DNA from: CAZEER01 sp964511215
Lineage (GTDB): Bacteria; Fidelibacterota; Marinisomatia; Marinisomatales; UBA1611
Length of the DNA: 35,591 nt
NCBI GenBank assembly: GCA_964511215.1
Contig: CAZEER010000018.1
Coordinates: 1 to 35,591, forward strand
Direction of reading: 5' to 3'
In this document: piece by piece, positions 26,836-35,591 of the stretch
Position numbering within the stretch: the first letter of the stretch is position 1
Layout: each line of letters starts with the position of its first letter
Notes under the pieces: model-generated
Told to the model about the DNA's origin: nothing
The model's input: only the letters and a program-made list of their open reading frames with translations
The model's database searches: none
Translations under genes and position numbers: made by a program

Positions 26836-27707
26836 GTAAATCGGATTTACGATCTCCTATAATATACATACTCACATTTATAATTGTGATTCTTCTGATT
26901 ATGATGAAAAAAATGGATGATCAAAATAAAGAAAAGTCATTTGAAAAAAGAATGGAGCAGTTGGAAACAAAAATTGAAAATGTTAAAAAAGCGAACAAAA
27001 AAAAACAGCATAAAATTTCGCCAGAGATAGATCCTCCTTATATAAAAGGAAGGATTGGAATTATAATTGATGATTTTGGATATAGAAATGATGAAGTTTC
27101 TGATGGTTTTCTAGAATTAAATGCAAGTCTTACTTATGCAATTATTCCAGGTCATGAGCATAGCAGATCCTTCGGCGAAAAAGCAAAAAATGCGGGCTTT
27201 GAAGTAATTGTGCATATGCCCATGGAGAATACGGGGAGAACGTACGGTGAAGAAGAATTTGTTTTAACTACGGAGATGGCTAGTGAAACAATTGAAAGAA
27301 GAATAAATAAGGCTTTTGATCAGATCCCCAGTGCGATTGGAATGAATAATCATCAAGGATCTAAATCATCTGCTGACCAATCTGTTATGTCTACCTTGGC
27401 AAAAGTTCTAAAAAAACAAAAAAAGTTCTTTGTTGATAGTAGGACAACTGTGGAAACCGTAGCTGAAACAACAATGGAAGTTTATGGTGTCCCAACCGCT
27501 AGGCGAAATATTTTTCTTGATAATGATGACGATGAAGAGAAGATTGCAAGGCAATTGAAGAAGCTTGCAATAAAATCTCAAGAGAATGGATTTGCGATTG
27601 GTATTGGTCATGTAAAACCAAAAACATTAAATGTTTTTAAACAAGAGATACCAAAACTTCAAAAAGATGGGTATAAGTTTGAATTCGTATCAAAAATGTT
27701 ACATTAG
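26832..27707 (+). CDS. Divergent polysaccharide deacetylase (YibQ-like)
   Basis: 291 residues from GTG 26832, overlapping the upstream stop (GTGA). A single membrane helix (about 9-25) is followed by a basic coiled coil (about 30-60), then the deacetylase domain. IGIIIDDFGYRND holds the Asp80-Asp81 pair, EVIVHMPMEN contributes His128, and GMNNHQGSKSSAD contributes His174. These match the divergent polysaccharide deacetylase family (PF04748, YibQ), which has a NodB-like fold. YibQ relatives are periplasmic and often linked to envelope or peptidoglycan genes; their substrate is poorly known. Anchored to the inner membrane with the domain in the periplasm, it may trim cell-wall or surface glycans near the secretion machinery. 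Confidence 0.85.
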   Translation: MSKSDLRSPIIYILTFIIVILLIMMKKMDDQNKEKSFEKRMEQLETKIENVKKANKKKQHKISPEIDPPYIKGRIGIIIDDFGYRNDEVSDGFLELNASLTYAIIPGHEHSRSFGEKAKNAGFEVIVHMPMENTGRTYGEEEFVLTTEMASETIERRINKAFDQIPSAIGMNNHQGSKSSADQSVMSTLAKVLKKQKKFFVDSRTTVETVAETTMEVYGVPTARRNIFLDNDDDEEKIARQLKKLAIKSQENGFAIGIGHVKPKTLNVFKQEIPKLQKDGYKFEFVSKMLH

Positions 27708-27713
27708 AATTTT

Positions 27714-28694
27714 ATGTCAATATCTTGTAGAGTAACCCGAGGCGATTTAACTGAGAGTATTCATGTAGCTTTTGCTGTTGCGGTTGACCAAAATGGCCAA
27801 ATATTTTATTCTGCAGGTGATCCTCAGTACTTGACTTGTATAAGGTCATGTTTAAAACCTTTTCAGGCGGCAGCGTCCATAAATGTTGGTGCTATTGATG
27901 CTGCAGGTTTTAATGAAAAACAACTGGCCCTTATGTGTGCTTCACATAAAGGAGAAAATATTCATGTTAATACCGCTCAATCTATGATTGTAAAATTAGA
28001 TTTGTCGGTTGATGATTATGAATGTGGTTCACATTTGCCATTAGATACTGTAGCTAGGCATGGTATGATTCAGAAAAATAAAATTGCAACCCCATTACAT
28101 AATAATTGCAGTGGCAAACATGCAGGAATGCTTGCTCTTGCAAAACATTTGGACAAAGGTATATCAGGTTATATTAAAGAAAAACATCCCGTACAAAAAA
28201 CCATAATGGAATATATTCAAGCAATTACTGGGCAAGAAAATATCAATACAGAAATTGATGGTTGTTCAGCACCAACACCCTTTTTGACCTTGGAAACTAT
28301 AGCCAAAATGTTTCAACAATTAGCTTTGGGTGAGAGACCGGAACTAAAAAAGGTTTTTGATGCAATGGCATCAAACCCACAATTAATTGGTGGGACAAAT
28401 CATTTTGATTCTTTATTTATAAAATCTTTAAATGGTAGAGGTATAACAAAAGTAGGTGGTGAATCTATTAGAGGTATTGCTTTAAAAGATGAGGAAAATG
28501 GTGCAGTTGGAATAGCAATCAAAATATTAGATGGGAATTTTCGTGCTATGCCAGTTGCAACCATGAAATTACTTGATCATCTAAATTTATTAAATAAAAA
28601 GGAGTTAAGTAGGCTAGATAAATTCAGAATGAAAATTTTAAAAAATCATAATGATATAGAAATTGGTCGCATAGAAGCCTATATAGATTATTAA
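27714..28694 (+). CDS. Type II asparaginase family protein (PF06089, Rhizobium-type)
   Basis: 326 residues with no signal peptide, so cytoplasmic. The N-terminal RGDLTESIHVAFAVAV, YLTCIRSCLKPFQA, MCASHKGE, HNNCSGKHAGMLA and IDGCSAPTPFLTL are signatures of the asparaginase II family known from Rhizobium etli AnsA, unrelated to classic E. coli asparaginases. The conserved Cys/Ser/Lys residues around SCLKPFQA and NCSGKHAGM are intact. It converts L-asparagine to aspartate and ammonia. The gene starts 6 bp after the deacetylase and abuts the next gene, so it is co-transcribed with exported proteins. No pathway link is apparent. Confidence 0.92.
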   Translation: MSISCRVTRGDLTESIHVAFAVAVDQNGQIFYSAGDPQYLTCIRSCLKPFQAAASINVGAIDAAGFNEKQLALMCASHKGENIHVNTAQSMIVKLDLSVDDYECGSHLPLDTVARHGMIQKNKIATPLHNNCSGKHAGMLALAKHLDKGISGYIKEKHPVQKTIMEYIQAITGQENINTEIDGCSAPTPFLTLETIAKMFQQLALGERPELKKVFDAMASNPQLIGGTNHFDSLFIKSLNGRGITKVGGESIRGIALKDEENGAVGIAIKILDGNFRAMPVATMKLLDHLNLLNKKELSRLDKFRMKILKNHNDIEIGRIEAYIDY

Positions 28695-30434
28695 ATGCGA
28701 TTACTAAGATTTGTCCTTCTTTTCTCGATTCTTCAACCTTCGACCGTTAGGGTTGTAACATATAATCTTTTGAACTTTTCCGATGAAGATGAAAGGGAGG
28801 ATGATTATAGATCAATTTTAGAATTTATAGAACCAGACTTAATTATCGTACAGGAGATAGTAGGGCAGACGGGTTTCTCTCATTTCAAATCTGATGTGTT
28901 AGATATAATTGAGCCTAATATATGGTCTAGCGCACCTTTCATTAATCAAAGCGCACAACAAGACATAGCATTGTTTTATAAGGATGCATATTTTACGTTC
29001 CTAAGTACATCAGCAATTAGTACAGCACAATCATCAGGAACAAGAGATGTGATTGAGTGGATTATGAAACATAATCAGTCTGATATTGAGTTTAATCTCT
29101 ATGGTGTCCATTTTAAAGCAAGTTCAGGTACTAGTAATGCTTCAGAACGATTTGAAGAAGCAACAATACTTCGTAACTATCTAAATAACTTATCTGAAAA
29201 TCATCGATTTATAGTAGGAGGTGATTTTAATATTTATAGTAATAGTTCTTCATCCGAGCCTGCATTTAATATGTTAACTGGTACTAGCGATGATAATGGT
29301 GGTCAGTTGTTTGACCCGATCGATCGGATTGGGAATTGGCATAACAATAGTTCTTTCGCAGATGTACACACTCAGTCTACCAGAACAACCAGTTTTGGAG
29401 GTGGAGCTAATGGTGGTATGGATGATAGATTTGACTGGCTCTTTGTATCCGAAAACATATTGGATAATACCTCGAGTATGTATTATATAGAAGAAACATA
29501 TTGGGCTGTTGGTAATGATGGGAACCATTTTAACGATGCCATTAATAATGGTAATAATTCTTCTGTTCCAAATGAAATTGCCGATGCATTACATGAGGCA
29601 TCAGATCACTTGCCTGTTTACATGGATATATGGTTTGATGATTTAGTGTATTCTGATTATGGTATTATGATCTCAGAAATTATGGTAAACCCGGAATCTG
29701 TTTCAGATTCATATGGTGAGTGGTTTGAAATTACAAACACTACAGATTCAACGGTTGAAATACAGGGTTGGTCGATTAGAGATGGGAATGGTGACGAGCA
29801 TATAATTCAGGAAGAGAATCAAACAATACCCGTTTTGCCTGGTAATTATTTTGTTTTAGCACGCAATGGTGATGCCCCATTGAATGGAGGACTCGATGTA
29901 AATTATGTTTATGAAAATTTCTCTCTTTCAAACAGTGAAGACAAAATAATTCTTTTGGATTGGGGAGGTGCTATTGTGGATGAAGTACATTATGATGATT
30001 CATGGGCATTCTCCAGTGGAGTGTCAATGGAAATACATGATATTGAAATAGATAATAGCATGATTGAAAATTGGTATGCCGCGACTTTAAGCTATGGATT
30101 GGGTGATTTTGGGTCTCCGGGGATACCATATAATGGTACGATTGATATTGGTCATTCAGGCTATTTACCACTAAAATTTAGAGTTTATGAGCCATATCCT
30201 AATCCTTTTAATCCAATAATAACTATTCAAATTCAAAATGATATTGTTGAACATTTTCTTATTGAAGTTTATGATTTATCTGGTAGAAAAGTACAGACCA
30301 TTTACAATGGCTCACTTTATGTAGGCAAAAATGCAATTGAATGGGATGCAAGCTCTCAACCATCAGGAACCTATTTTTTTAAAGTTTCTACAGGTACTTA
30401 TTATTGCTATAGAAAAGCAGTACTGGTTAAATAG
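28695..30434 (+). CDS. Secreted EEP-family nuclease/phosphatase with lamin-tail and T9SS sorting domains
   Basis: 579 residues; the ATG immediately follows the upstream stop. A hydrophobic N-terminus (about 1-15) acts as a signal peptide. The endonuclease/exonuclease/phosphatase domain (about 18-315) has Asn24 (TYNLLNF), Glu54 (IVQEI), Asp177 and Asn179 (GGDFNIY), a DDRFDW strand, and Ser303-Asp304-His305 (ASDHLPV), so all catalytic residues are present. A lamin-tail domain (about 323-470; ISEIMVNPES, GEWFEITN, GWSIRDGNG) follows, then a T9SS type A domain from YPNPFNP (501) to AVLVK. It probably cleaves extracellular nucleic acid or phosphoesters at the surface. It is a natural SprA substrate. 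Confidence 0.88.
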   Translation: MRLLRFVLLFSILQPSTVRVVTYNLLNFSDEDEREDDYRSILEFIEPDLIIVQEIVGQTGFSHFKSDVLDIIEPNIWSSAPFINQSAQQDIALFYKDAYFTFLSTSAISTAQSSGTRDVIEWIMKHNQSDIEFNLYGVHFKASSGTSNASERFEEATILRNYLNNLSENHRFIVGGDFNIYSNSSSSEPAFNMLTGTSDDNGGQLFDPIDRIGNWHNNSSFADVHTQSTRTTSFGGGANGGMDDRFDWLFVSENILDNTSSMYYIEETYWAVGNDGNHFNDAINNGNNSSVPNEIADALHEASDHLPVYMDIWFDDLVYSDYGIMISEIMVNPESVSDSYGEWFEITNTTDSTVEIQGWSIRDGNGDEHIIQEENQTIPVLPGNYFVLARNGDAPLNGGLDVNYVYENFSLSNSEDKIILLDWGGAIVDEVHYDDSWAFSSGVSMEIHDIEIDNSMIENWYAATLSYGLGDFGSPGIPYNGTIDIGHSGYLPLKFRVYEPYPNPFNPIITIQIQNDIVEHFLIEVYDLSGRKVQTIYNGSLYVGKNAIEWDASSQPSGTYFFKVSTGTYYCYRKAVLVK

Positions 30435-32567
30435 ATGTGGCGTCTTTTTTTTATTATAGTGCTCATAGTTCCATTGCTGTCTCAACAAAGAAGTGTCAAT
30501 AAAATTCAACTTGCATCAGATGAATATGACAAGTTTACTTCTGTAGGTAATTTAGGTTTAACAATAACTAATTTTGGAATTCTTGGGAATGGTTGGAATC
30601 GTATGGAAGATGGTAGCATTCATCCCTCTTGCAAGTATAAGCAACAAACGGAAATTGCTCGCGAGCAGGTAGAACATTTTTCTTATGCTGGATTATGGGT
30701 TGGAGGGATTGTAAATGGAGAAAGAAGAGTGTCTACAGCTATTGTAGATGGCGTATTTGAATCAGGAAGTGAGGGGTTTGAATTATTTGCCAAAAATCCG
30801 ATTTTAATTCAATCTTCAATCTCATCCACAACTCAAGATTCTATGGCACAATATTATTCACCAAATGCTGTCTCTCATCAGGATATGCTGATACATTTCA
30901 AAGATTATGGAGATGATTATTCTGATGACATGGGCATAACAAATCATATACCTCTTGGAATTGATATTCATTTAGAAAGCTATGCTTGGAATTATTCTTA
31001 TGCAGATGCATTTGTTATATTGAATTATAACTTTAAGAATTTATCACCAGATACAATAAAAAATATTTATGCTGGAATTTGGGCGGATCCCTCAGTAGCA
31101 AATTTTAATTATACAGATTATTATACACCTGGAGGTGGCTTTACCTGGTATGATAATTTGGATGGTTTTGACGAGACCACAGATATTGCAGGGTTTAATA
31201 GAGATATTGCGTATCAATATGATGCAGATGGTGATGATGGATGGGCACAGTCGTATATTGGAATATCAGTTTTGGGAAGCTCCATACCTATGAATTATGT
31301 TAATACAAACTATTCTCAATGGGTATGGACAAATTCAAGTAACAGTGATTATCCAGCATATAGCATGCCAATAGATGATAATGAAAGGTATGAAAAAATG
31401 TCTACTTCTGTACCGAAAGGAACAGGTCCTGAATATACTTCTGAAGGTTATCCTGCTTCAGAAAATAGCTGGCTTTTTCTTGTTTCTGCTGGTCCTCTCG
31501 GAACTTTTCCAAATCAGGATACAACACTATGGAGTTTACCCCCTGGAGATTCCTGCAGTATGGCATTTACTGTGGTATGTGGTCTTTGGTCAGATGGTTT
31601 TAGTGGCGATTCGCCGGGACGGAGAGAAAAGCTCCATGTGAATTATGATTGGGCCCAAAAAGCATACGATGGAGAAGATAAAAACCGTAACAATATTTTA
31701 GATGAAGATGAAGATATAAATAATAACCAAATCATTGATCGATATATTTTACCAGCACCACCACCTGCCCCAAACTTGTATGCTCAAATAGAATCAAAAA
31801 AAGTGACTTTATTTTGGCAAAATAATTCTGAATCATTTTTAGATCCAATTAGCCAGCAGGCTGATTTTGAAGGATATAGGGTCTATGGTGCTCGAAAAAC
31901 AAATAATGAATCTTTAGGAGAGTTTTCACTTTTACTTGACATAGATAAAAAGAATGATATTGGCTATAATACTGGATTTTCAATGATAGAGATTGTCAAT
32001 GACTATGGAGAGCCGGATAGTGTTTTTATTGATGGGGTCAATTATCATTATAAATTTGAGAATTCAGGAATTAAAGATGGATGGTTAAATTACTATGCTG
32101 TTACAGCTTATGATCAGGGTGATCCTAATGCAAATTTAGAAAGTCTGGAAAGTTCGCTCTATGCTAATAGAGTTTATGTTTATCCGGGTATACCAGCAAA
32201 TGAGCAGATAGTATGGCAGGGAGAGCCGACGGTATATCCTAACCCTTATAGGGGGCAGGCACTGTGGGATGGTTATGGAAGTAGAAATAAAATGATATGG
32301 TTTCGTAATTTACCATTGGAAGCAGAGATTCGAATTTTTTCTCTTGCAGGCGATTTGGTGGATATTTTACATCATAATAAATCCTATAAAGGACAGGATA
32401 TCAATAATATCGATGCGCAAAAAAATCCTCTTATGTCAGGTGGTGAGCATGCCTGGGATATGATTACCATGCATGATCAGGCAACAGGATCGGGGCTCTA
32501 TCTTTTTACTGTTGAAGATAAAAATTCAGGACAAATCAAGGAAGGGAAATTCTTGATTATAAAATAA
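30435..32567 (+). CDS. T9SS-sorted exported protein with fibronectin-III-like region, function unknown
   Basis: 710 residues; the ATG directly follows the upstream stop. The signal peptide ends PLLS before QQRSV. The N-terminal 400 residues are beta-rich with many aromatic and Asp residues (SYAGLWVGGIVNGERRV, YAGIWADPSVANFNY), a pattern seen in exported proteins of Marinimicrobia and Ignavibacteria without known function. At about 415-436 DKNRNNILDEDEDINNNQ looks like a dockerin/EF-hand Ca loop. A fibronectin-III-like segment follows (PPAPNLYAQIES, EGYRVYGARKT). The sorting domain begins at YPNPYRG (about 601) and ends GKFLIIK. No catalytic motif was found. It is probably a surface structural or binding protein. 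Confidence 0.8.
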   Translation: MWRLFFIIVLIVPLLSQQRSVNKIQLASDEYDKFTSVGNLGLTITNFGILGNGWNRMEDGSIHPSCKYKQQTEIAREQVEHFSYAGLWVGGIVNGERRVSTAIVDGVFESGSEGFELFAKNPILIQSSISSTTQDSMAQYYSPNAVSHQDMLIHFKDYGDDYSDDMGITNHIPLGIDIHLESYAWNYSYADAFVILNYNFKNLSPDTIKNIYAGIWADPSVANFNYTDYYTPGGGFTWYDNLDGFDETTDIAGFNRDIAYQYDADGDDGWAQSYIGISVLGSSIPMNYVNTNYSQWVWTNSSNSDYPAYSMPIDDNERYEKMSTSVPKGTGPEYTSEGYPASENSWLFLVSAGPLGTFPNQDTTLWSLPPGDSCSMAFTVVCGLWSDGFSGDSPGRREKLHVNYDWAQKAYDGEDKNRNNILDEDEDINNNQIIDRYILPAPPPAPNLYAQIESKKVTLFWQNNSESFLDPISQQADFEGYRVYGARKTNNESLGEFSLLLDIDKKNDIGYNTGFSMIEIVNDYGEPDSVFIDGVNYHYKFENSGIKDGWLNYYAVTAYDQGDPNANLESLESSLYANRVYVYPGIPANEQIVWQGEPTVYPNPYRGQALWDGYGSRNKMIWFRNLPLEAEIRIFSLAGDLVDILHHNKSYKGQDINNIDAQKNPLMSGGEHAWDMITMHDQATGSGLYLFTVEDKNSGQIKEGKFLIIK

Positions 32568-32570
32568 AAA

Positions 32571-32576
32571 AAAGGA
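32571..32576 (+). promoter_or_regulatory. Shine-Dalgarno (AAAGGA) before the cytochrome c fusion gene
   Basis: AAAGGA lies 6 nt ahead of ATG 32583 within the 15-nt gap after the previous stop. It fixes the start and is one of few clear ribosome sites in this operon. Confidence 0.5.
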
Positions 32577-32582
32577 AATAAA

Positions 32583-35500
32583 ATGAGAAAAAAGGTATCA
32601 TTATTTTTGTTTATAGGTCTTTTGTTTGGACAAATAGACTATGAAACACAAATTCAAACAATATTTAACAATAATTGTACTAATTGTCATGGAAACTCAG
32701 GCGGTTTAAATCTTTCTTCATATGATAATCTGATGACTGGTGGGAATAGTGGTGATGTTGTTGTTCCCAATGATCATGAAAACAGTATTCTTTGGCAGAA
32801 GGTTGATAGTGGTGAAATGCCTCCAGGAAACAATGAAGATTTGACATCAGATCAGATTGATTTGATTGCAGCTTGGATTGATGAAGGAGCTTTAGAGGCA
32901 CCGGTCGTAGATGTAACTGGTCTCTTTTTTAGTGAATATGGGGAGGGATCTTCCAATAATAAATATCTAGAAATTTATAATGGAACTGGATCGGAAGTAG
33001 ATCTAACCAGCTTGGCATTTCCAAATGTAGCTAATGATCCAACCACAGAGGGTGAGTATGAATACTGGAATACTTTTCCAGATGGTGCAGTAGTTGCCGC
33101 TTCTGATGTATATATAATTGCTCATCCGGAAGCAGATCAAATTATACTTGATCAGGCAGATCATACCTTTACATACCTCAGCAATGGGAATGATGGTTTT
33201 TGTTTAGTAGATGGGACAGAAGATTCTTATACCATCGTAGATTGTATTGGTGACTGGAATGGTAATCCTGGAGATGGTTGGGATGTTGCTGGGGTCACAG
33301 AAGCGACTATGAATCATACACTGGTAAGACAGGCAAATGTTACAGAAGGAAATAGTGGTGACTGGAATAGCTCTGCAGGAACGAGTGAAGAAGATTCAGA
33401 ATGGATTGTATTAGACCAAGACACCTGGGACTATCTAGGATCTCACCCACATGAAATTTCTGGTCCTTTGCCAACGGTTGTTGTGAATGAATTTTTAGCA
33501 GATGCCGGAGAATGCTGTGGTGTGGAGATCTTTGGAGATGCCGAAGACTTCGTAGAATTATTTAATTATGGTACGGCGGCAGTTGATATTACCGGTTGGG
33601 GTTTTAGTGATACAGATGGAGAGATTGCAACTGTTGCAATAGATACCTCAATAGCACCAGGTAGTTTTATAGTTTTATGGTATACAGGAAATGATGATGC
33701 TGTTTTTCCAGAAATTGATGCAAAACTAAGTGGCTCTGGTGAAGCAATATACATTGCAGATTCCAGTGGTAATACAGTTGTATATATGGAATTCAACGAA
33801 CAAACTGAAGACATATCTTTTGGCAGAATGCCTGATGGTGGAGATACATGGCAATATTTTGATCCGCCTTCGCCTGGTGAATCAAATGAAGCTTCAGGGG
33901 GAGATTATACAGCTATTTATGACATACAGTTTGTGCCAGACCCTGACTCAGATGATGCAAGCCCCTTGAATGGAGAAGAAGTAACCATTCATGGAGTCGT
34001 AACTGCAGAATTTTGGGGGTCAGATCAATATCGTTACATGTTTGTACAGGATGCTGAAGGTCCTTGGAATGGTATCGTATGTTTTGAATATGATGGCTGG
34101 CATTTATTCCCATGGGTTGATGCTAGTGGCAATGCTCATCCAGGTCCAGGTGAAGGAGATGAGGTAACTCTCACTGGTACAATTGAGGAATATTATAACC
34201 TGACAGAGCTTGCTAGTGTAACCTCTGGAATTGTTCATGGAGCATCTGATGAAGAGTTGACCCCATCCTTGATCTCGATATCTGAGATTGGTGAAGCGTA
34301 TGAGGGTTGTTTAATAGCAGTTGAAGATGTAGTAGTGACCGACCCTGACCTCGGGTATGGAGAGTGGGAATTTGGCGACGGAGAATTGACAGCCAGGTGT
34401 GATGACAAGTGGGATTACTTCTACTATCCTGTAGAGGGTCATCAACTTGCAGATATTGTAGGTGTTCTTGACTATAACTTTAGTAATTATAAGTTGCAGC
34501 CAAGATTAGCACGAGATGTAGTAGAAACTGGGCCAACAAGAATCCAAAGAGTGCAGCAGGTTCTTTATAGCGATCTTATGAAAGCGGGAGAAGATGCTCT
34601 ATCAGATACTTCATATATGTTGCAAGATACCGTAACGCTTGAAGGAATTGTTACAATGCCTACGGGTTTGAGCTATGCAGGTTCAGGTGTTAAATTTATT
34701 TTTGCAGATGAGAATGGTGGTCCATGGAGCTCTATTTTATCTTATGACCCAGATAGTTCGGCATTCCCTAACCTTTTTGAAGGAGACTTAATCCAAGCAA
34801 CGGGCTACGTTTATGAGTATACAACTGGTCCTGCAAATATGACAGAATTGTTTATTACAGAGCCAATCAATATCATTGATTTTGAGCAACCTTTACCAGT
34901 AATTGACACGATTAACACGGGGGATTTACGTTGGCCTACTGAAGCAGAGCAATGGGGCAATGTGATGGTTCGCGTGGAAGATGCTGTAGTTACGGGCAAT
35001 GATTTTCAATATGAAGTGTTTGAAGCCGATGATGGTTCAGGAGCAGTCTTGATTGATGATGATTCAGATAGTGTTCAAACGTATTTTGAAATGATAGGTC
35101 CTCCGCCGGTTGGTTCATTTTTAGAGTCTATGGAGGGTTGGTTGTATCATCATTATGGTAGCTACGATGATTCCACTGCATATAAACTTTGTCCTCTTTA
35201 TCCTGATGATATGGTATTTGGTGCGGGCCCTCCTTCAATATCTCAAATTTCTAGAGATCCATGTGCTCCAGTTAATGGAGATAGTGAGGTAGAGGTCTCT
35301 TGCGTTATAGTGGATAACTCTACAATTTCTGAAGCATTGATCCACTATTCTATTGAAGAAGGAGACTATATATCTGTTGCAATGACATCTGAAAATGATT
35401 CTGTTTTCATCGGAGTTATACCAGTGTCTAATGATATTACAGTTAATTATTATATTACTGCAACAGACGATGGTGTAGATCAGGCTGAACCAAAAACATC

Positions 35501-35591
35501 TGTGTATCCATATGATATTGAATATGATCAATTAGGATTTATTGTAACTGACATGCTATTCATCAGTGATGTACAATTCACACCTTGGCCT
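32583..35591 (+). CDS. Giant exported cytochrome c / lamin-tail / OB-like protein (3' cut by window edge)
   Basis: At least 1003 residues with no stop before the window ends. The signal peptide ends LLFG before QIDYE. A single-haem cytochrome c domain (about 20-105) has Cys32-x-x-Cys35-His36 and a likely axial Met79 in GEMPPGN, of the planctomycete-type c domain. Two lamin-tail-like domains follow: one from about 109 (GLFFSEYGEGSSNNKYLEIYN) and one from about 300 (VVNEFLADAG, DFVELFNYG). Beta-rich OB-like units then appear, e.g. GEEVTIHGVVTAEFWG (about 460) and DTVTLEGIVTMPTG (about 682), as in secreted nucleases such as ExeM/YhcR. The C-terminal part, perhaps a nuclease or T9SS domain, lies outside the window. 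Confidence 0.85.
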   Translation, partial: MRKKVSLFLFIGLLFGQIDYETQIQTIFNNNCTNCHGNSGGLNLSSYDNLMTGGNSGDVVVPNDHENSILWQKVDSGEMPPGNNEDLTSDQIDLIAAWIDEGALEAPVVDVTGLFFSEYGEGSSNNKYLEIYNGTGSEVDLTSLAFPNVANDPTTEGEYEYWNTFPDGAVVAASDVYIIAHPEADQIILDQADHTFTYLSNGNDGFCLVDGTEDSYTIVDCIGDWNGNPGDGWDVAGVTEATMNHTLVRQANVTEGNSGDWNSSAGTSEEDSEWIVLDQDTWDYLGSHPHEISGPLPTVVVNEFLADAGECCGVEIFGDAEDFVELFNYGTAAVDITGWGFSDTDGEIATVAIDTSIAPGSFIVLWYTGNDDAVFPEIDAKLSGSGEAIYIADSSGNTVVYMEFNEQTEDISFGRMPDGGDTWQYFDPPSPGESNEASGGDYTAIYDIQFVPDPDSDDASPLNGEEVTIHGVVTAEFWGSDQYRYMFVQDAEGPWNGIVCFEYDGWHLFPWVDASGNAHPGPGEGDEVTLTGTIEEYYNLTELASVTSGIVHGASDEELTPSLISISEIGEAYEGCLIAVEDVVVTDPDLGYGEWEFGDGELTARCDDKWDYFYYPVEGHQLADIVGVLDYNFSNYKLQPRLARDVVETGPTRIQRVQQVLYSDLMKAGEDALSDTSYMLQDTVTLEGIVTMPTGLSYAGSGVKFIFADENGGPWSSILSYDPDSSAFPNLFEGDLIQATGYVYEYTTGPANMTELFITEPINIIDFEQPLPVIDTINTGDLRWPTEAEQWGNVMVRVEDAVVTGNDFQYEVFEADDGSGAVLIDDDSDSVQTYFEMIGPPPVGSFLESMEGWLYHHYGSYDDSTAYKLCPLYPDDMVFGAGPPSISQISRDPCAPVNGDSEVEVSCVIVDNSTISEALIHYSIEEGDYISVAMTSENDSVFIGVIPVSNDITVNYYITATDDGVDQAEPKTSVYPYDIEYDQLGFIVTDMLFISDVQFTPWP

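Noticed and set aside
35235..35531. Minus-strand open frame at the window end
   Set aside because: It lies opposite the continuous cytochrome fusion gene, and its Ile/Cys/Arg-rich translation is typical of an antisense shadow.

Overview
The window is an AT-rich bacterial chromosome segment from the Fibrobacteres-Chlorobi-Bacteroidetes (FCB) side of the tree. The most likely source is Marinimicrobia (SAR406) or a close marine relative. The evidence is a SprA-type type IX secretion (T9SS) translocon, two PorV/PorQ-family outer-membrane proteins, several exported proteins ending in 'YPNP...' T9SS sorting domains, a TonB-dependent receptor with a carboxypeptidase-regulatory-like N-domain, and a CRTAC1-type VCBS/ASPIC protein. 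The phylum is inferred from gene content and style, not from a marker gene.

Region 1 (1-8105, plus strand). After the 3' end of a GHMP-family kinase comes a locus that looks like metal acquisition or metal handling. It has a small Cys/His exported protein, a lipoprotein extremely rich in His/Asp/Glu, a TonB-dependent receptor, an ABC ATPase with two overlapping DUF3526-type permeases, a MerC-like membrane protein and a 75-residue protein ending in CxxC. It closes with a clear rho-independent terminator at 8084-8105. Three gaps of this locus each hold a nested inverted repeat: 9-bp outer arms enclosing an off-centre 6-8 bp hairpin. A separate palindrome overlaps a possible promoter ahead of the His-rich lipoprotein. 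The substrate is not known; zinc or another divalent metal is the best guess.

Region 2 (8106-14336). A gap without a credible gene is followed by a minus-strand Nramp-like transporter that lacks the canonical DPGN motif. Divergent from it is an O-carbamoyltransferase (NodU/CmcH family) with an SxtJ-like membrane partner. Next is a CRTAC1-family protein (TPR, seven DxNxDG repeats, ASPIC/UnbV) whose signal peptide lies upstream of the first ATG and has no ordinary start codon. A minus-strand tRNA-Phe(GAA) ends the region.

Region 3 (14635-35591, plus strand). Twelve genes follow with overlaps or tiny gaps, so they probably form one operon of more than 20 kb. They are rdgB; sprA; an M28 glutaminyl-cyclase-like lipoprotein; a lipoprotein with repeated DDG motifs; a propeller-type protein with a T9SS C-terminal domain; two PorV/PorQ-like barrels; a divergent polysaccharide deacetylase; a type II asparaginase; a secreted EEP-family nuclease with lamin-tail and T9SS domains; a 710-residue T9SS cargo; and a giant cytochrome c/lamin-tail/OB-like protein that runs off the window. 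Six predicted signal peptides here and in the TonB receptor appear to be cut directly before Gln. This fits the glutaminyl-cyclase-like enzyme encoded next to sprA, so the operon reads as T9SS machinery, a maturation enzyme and cargo.
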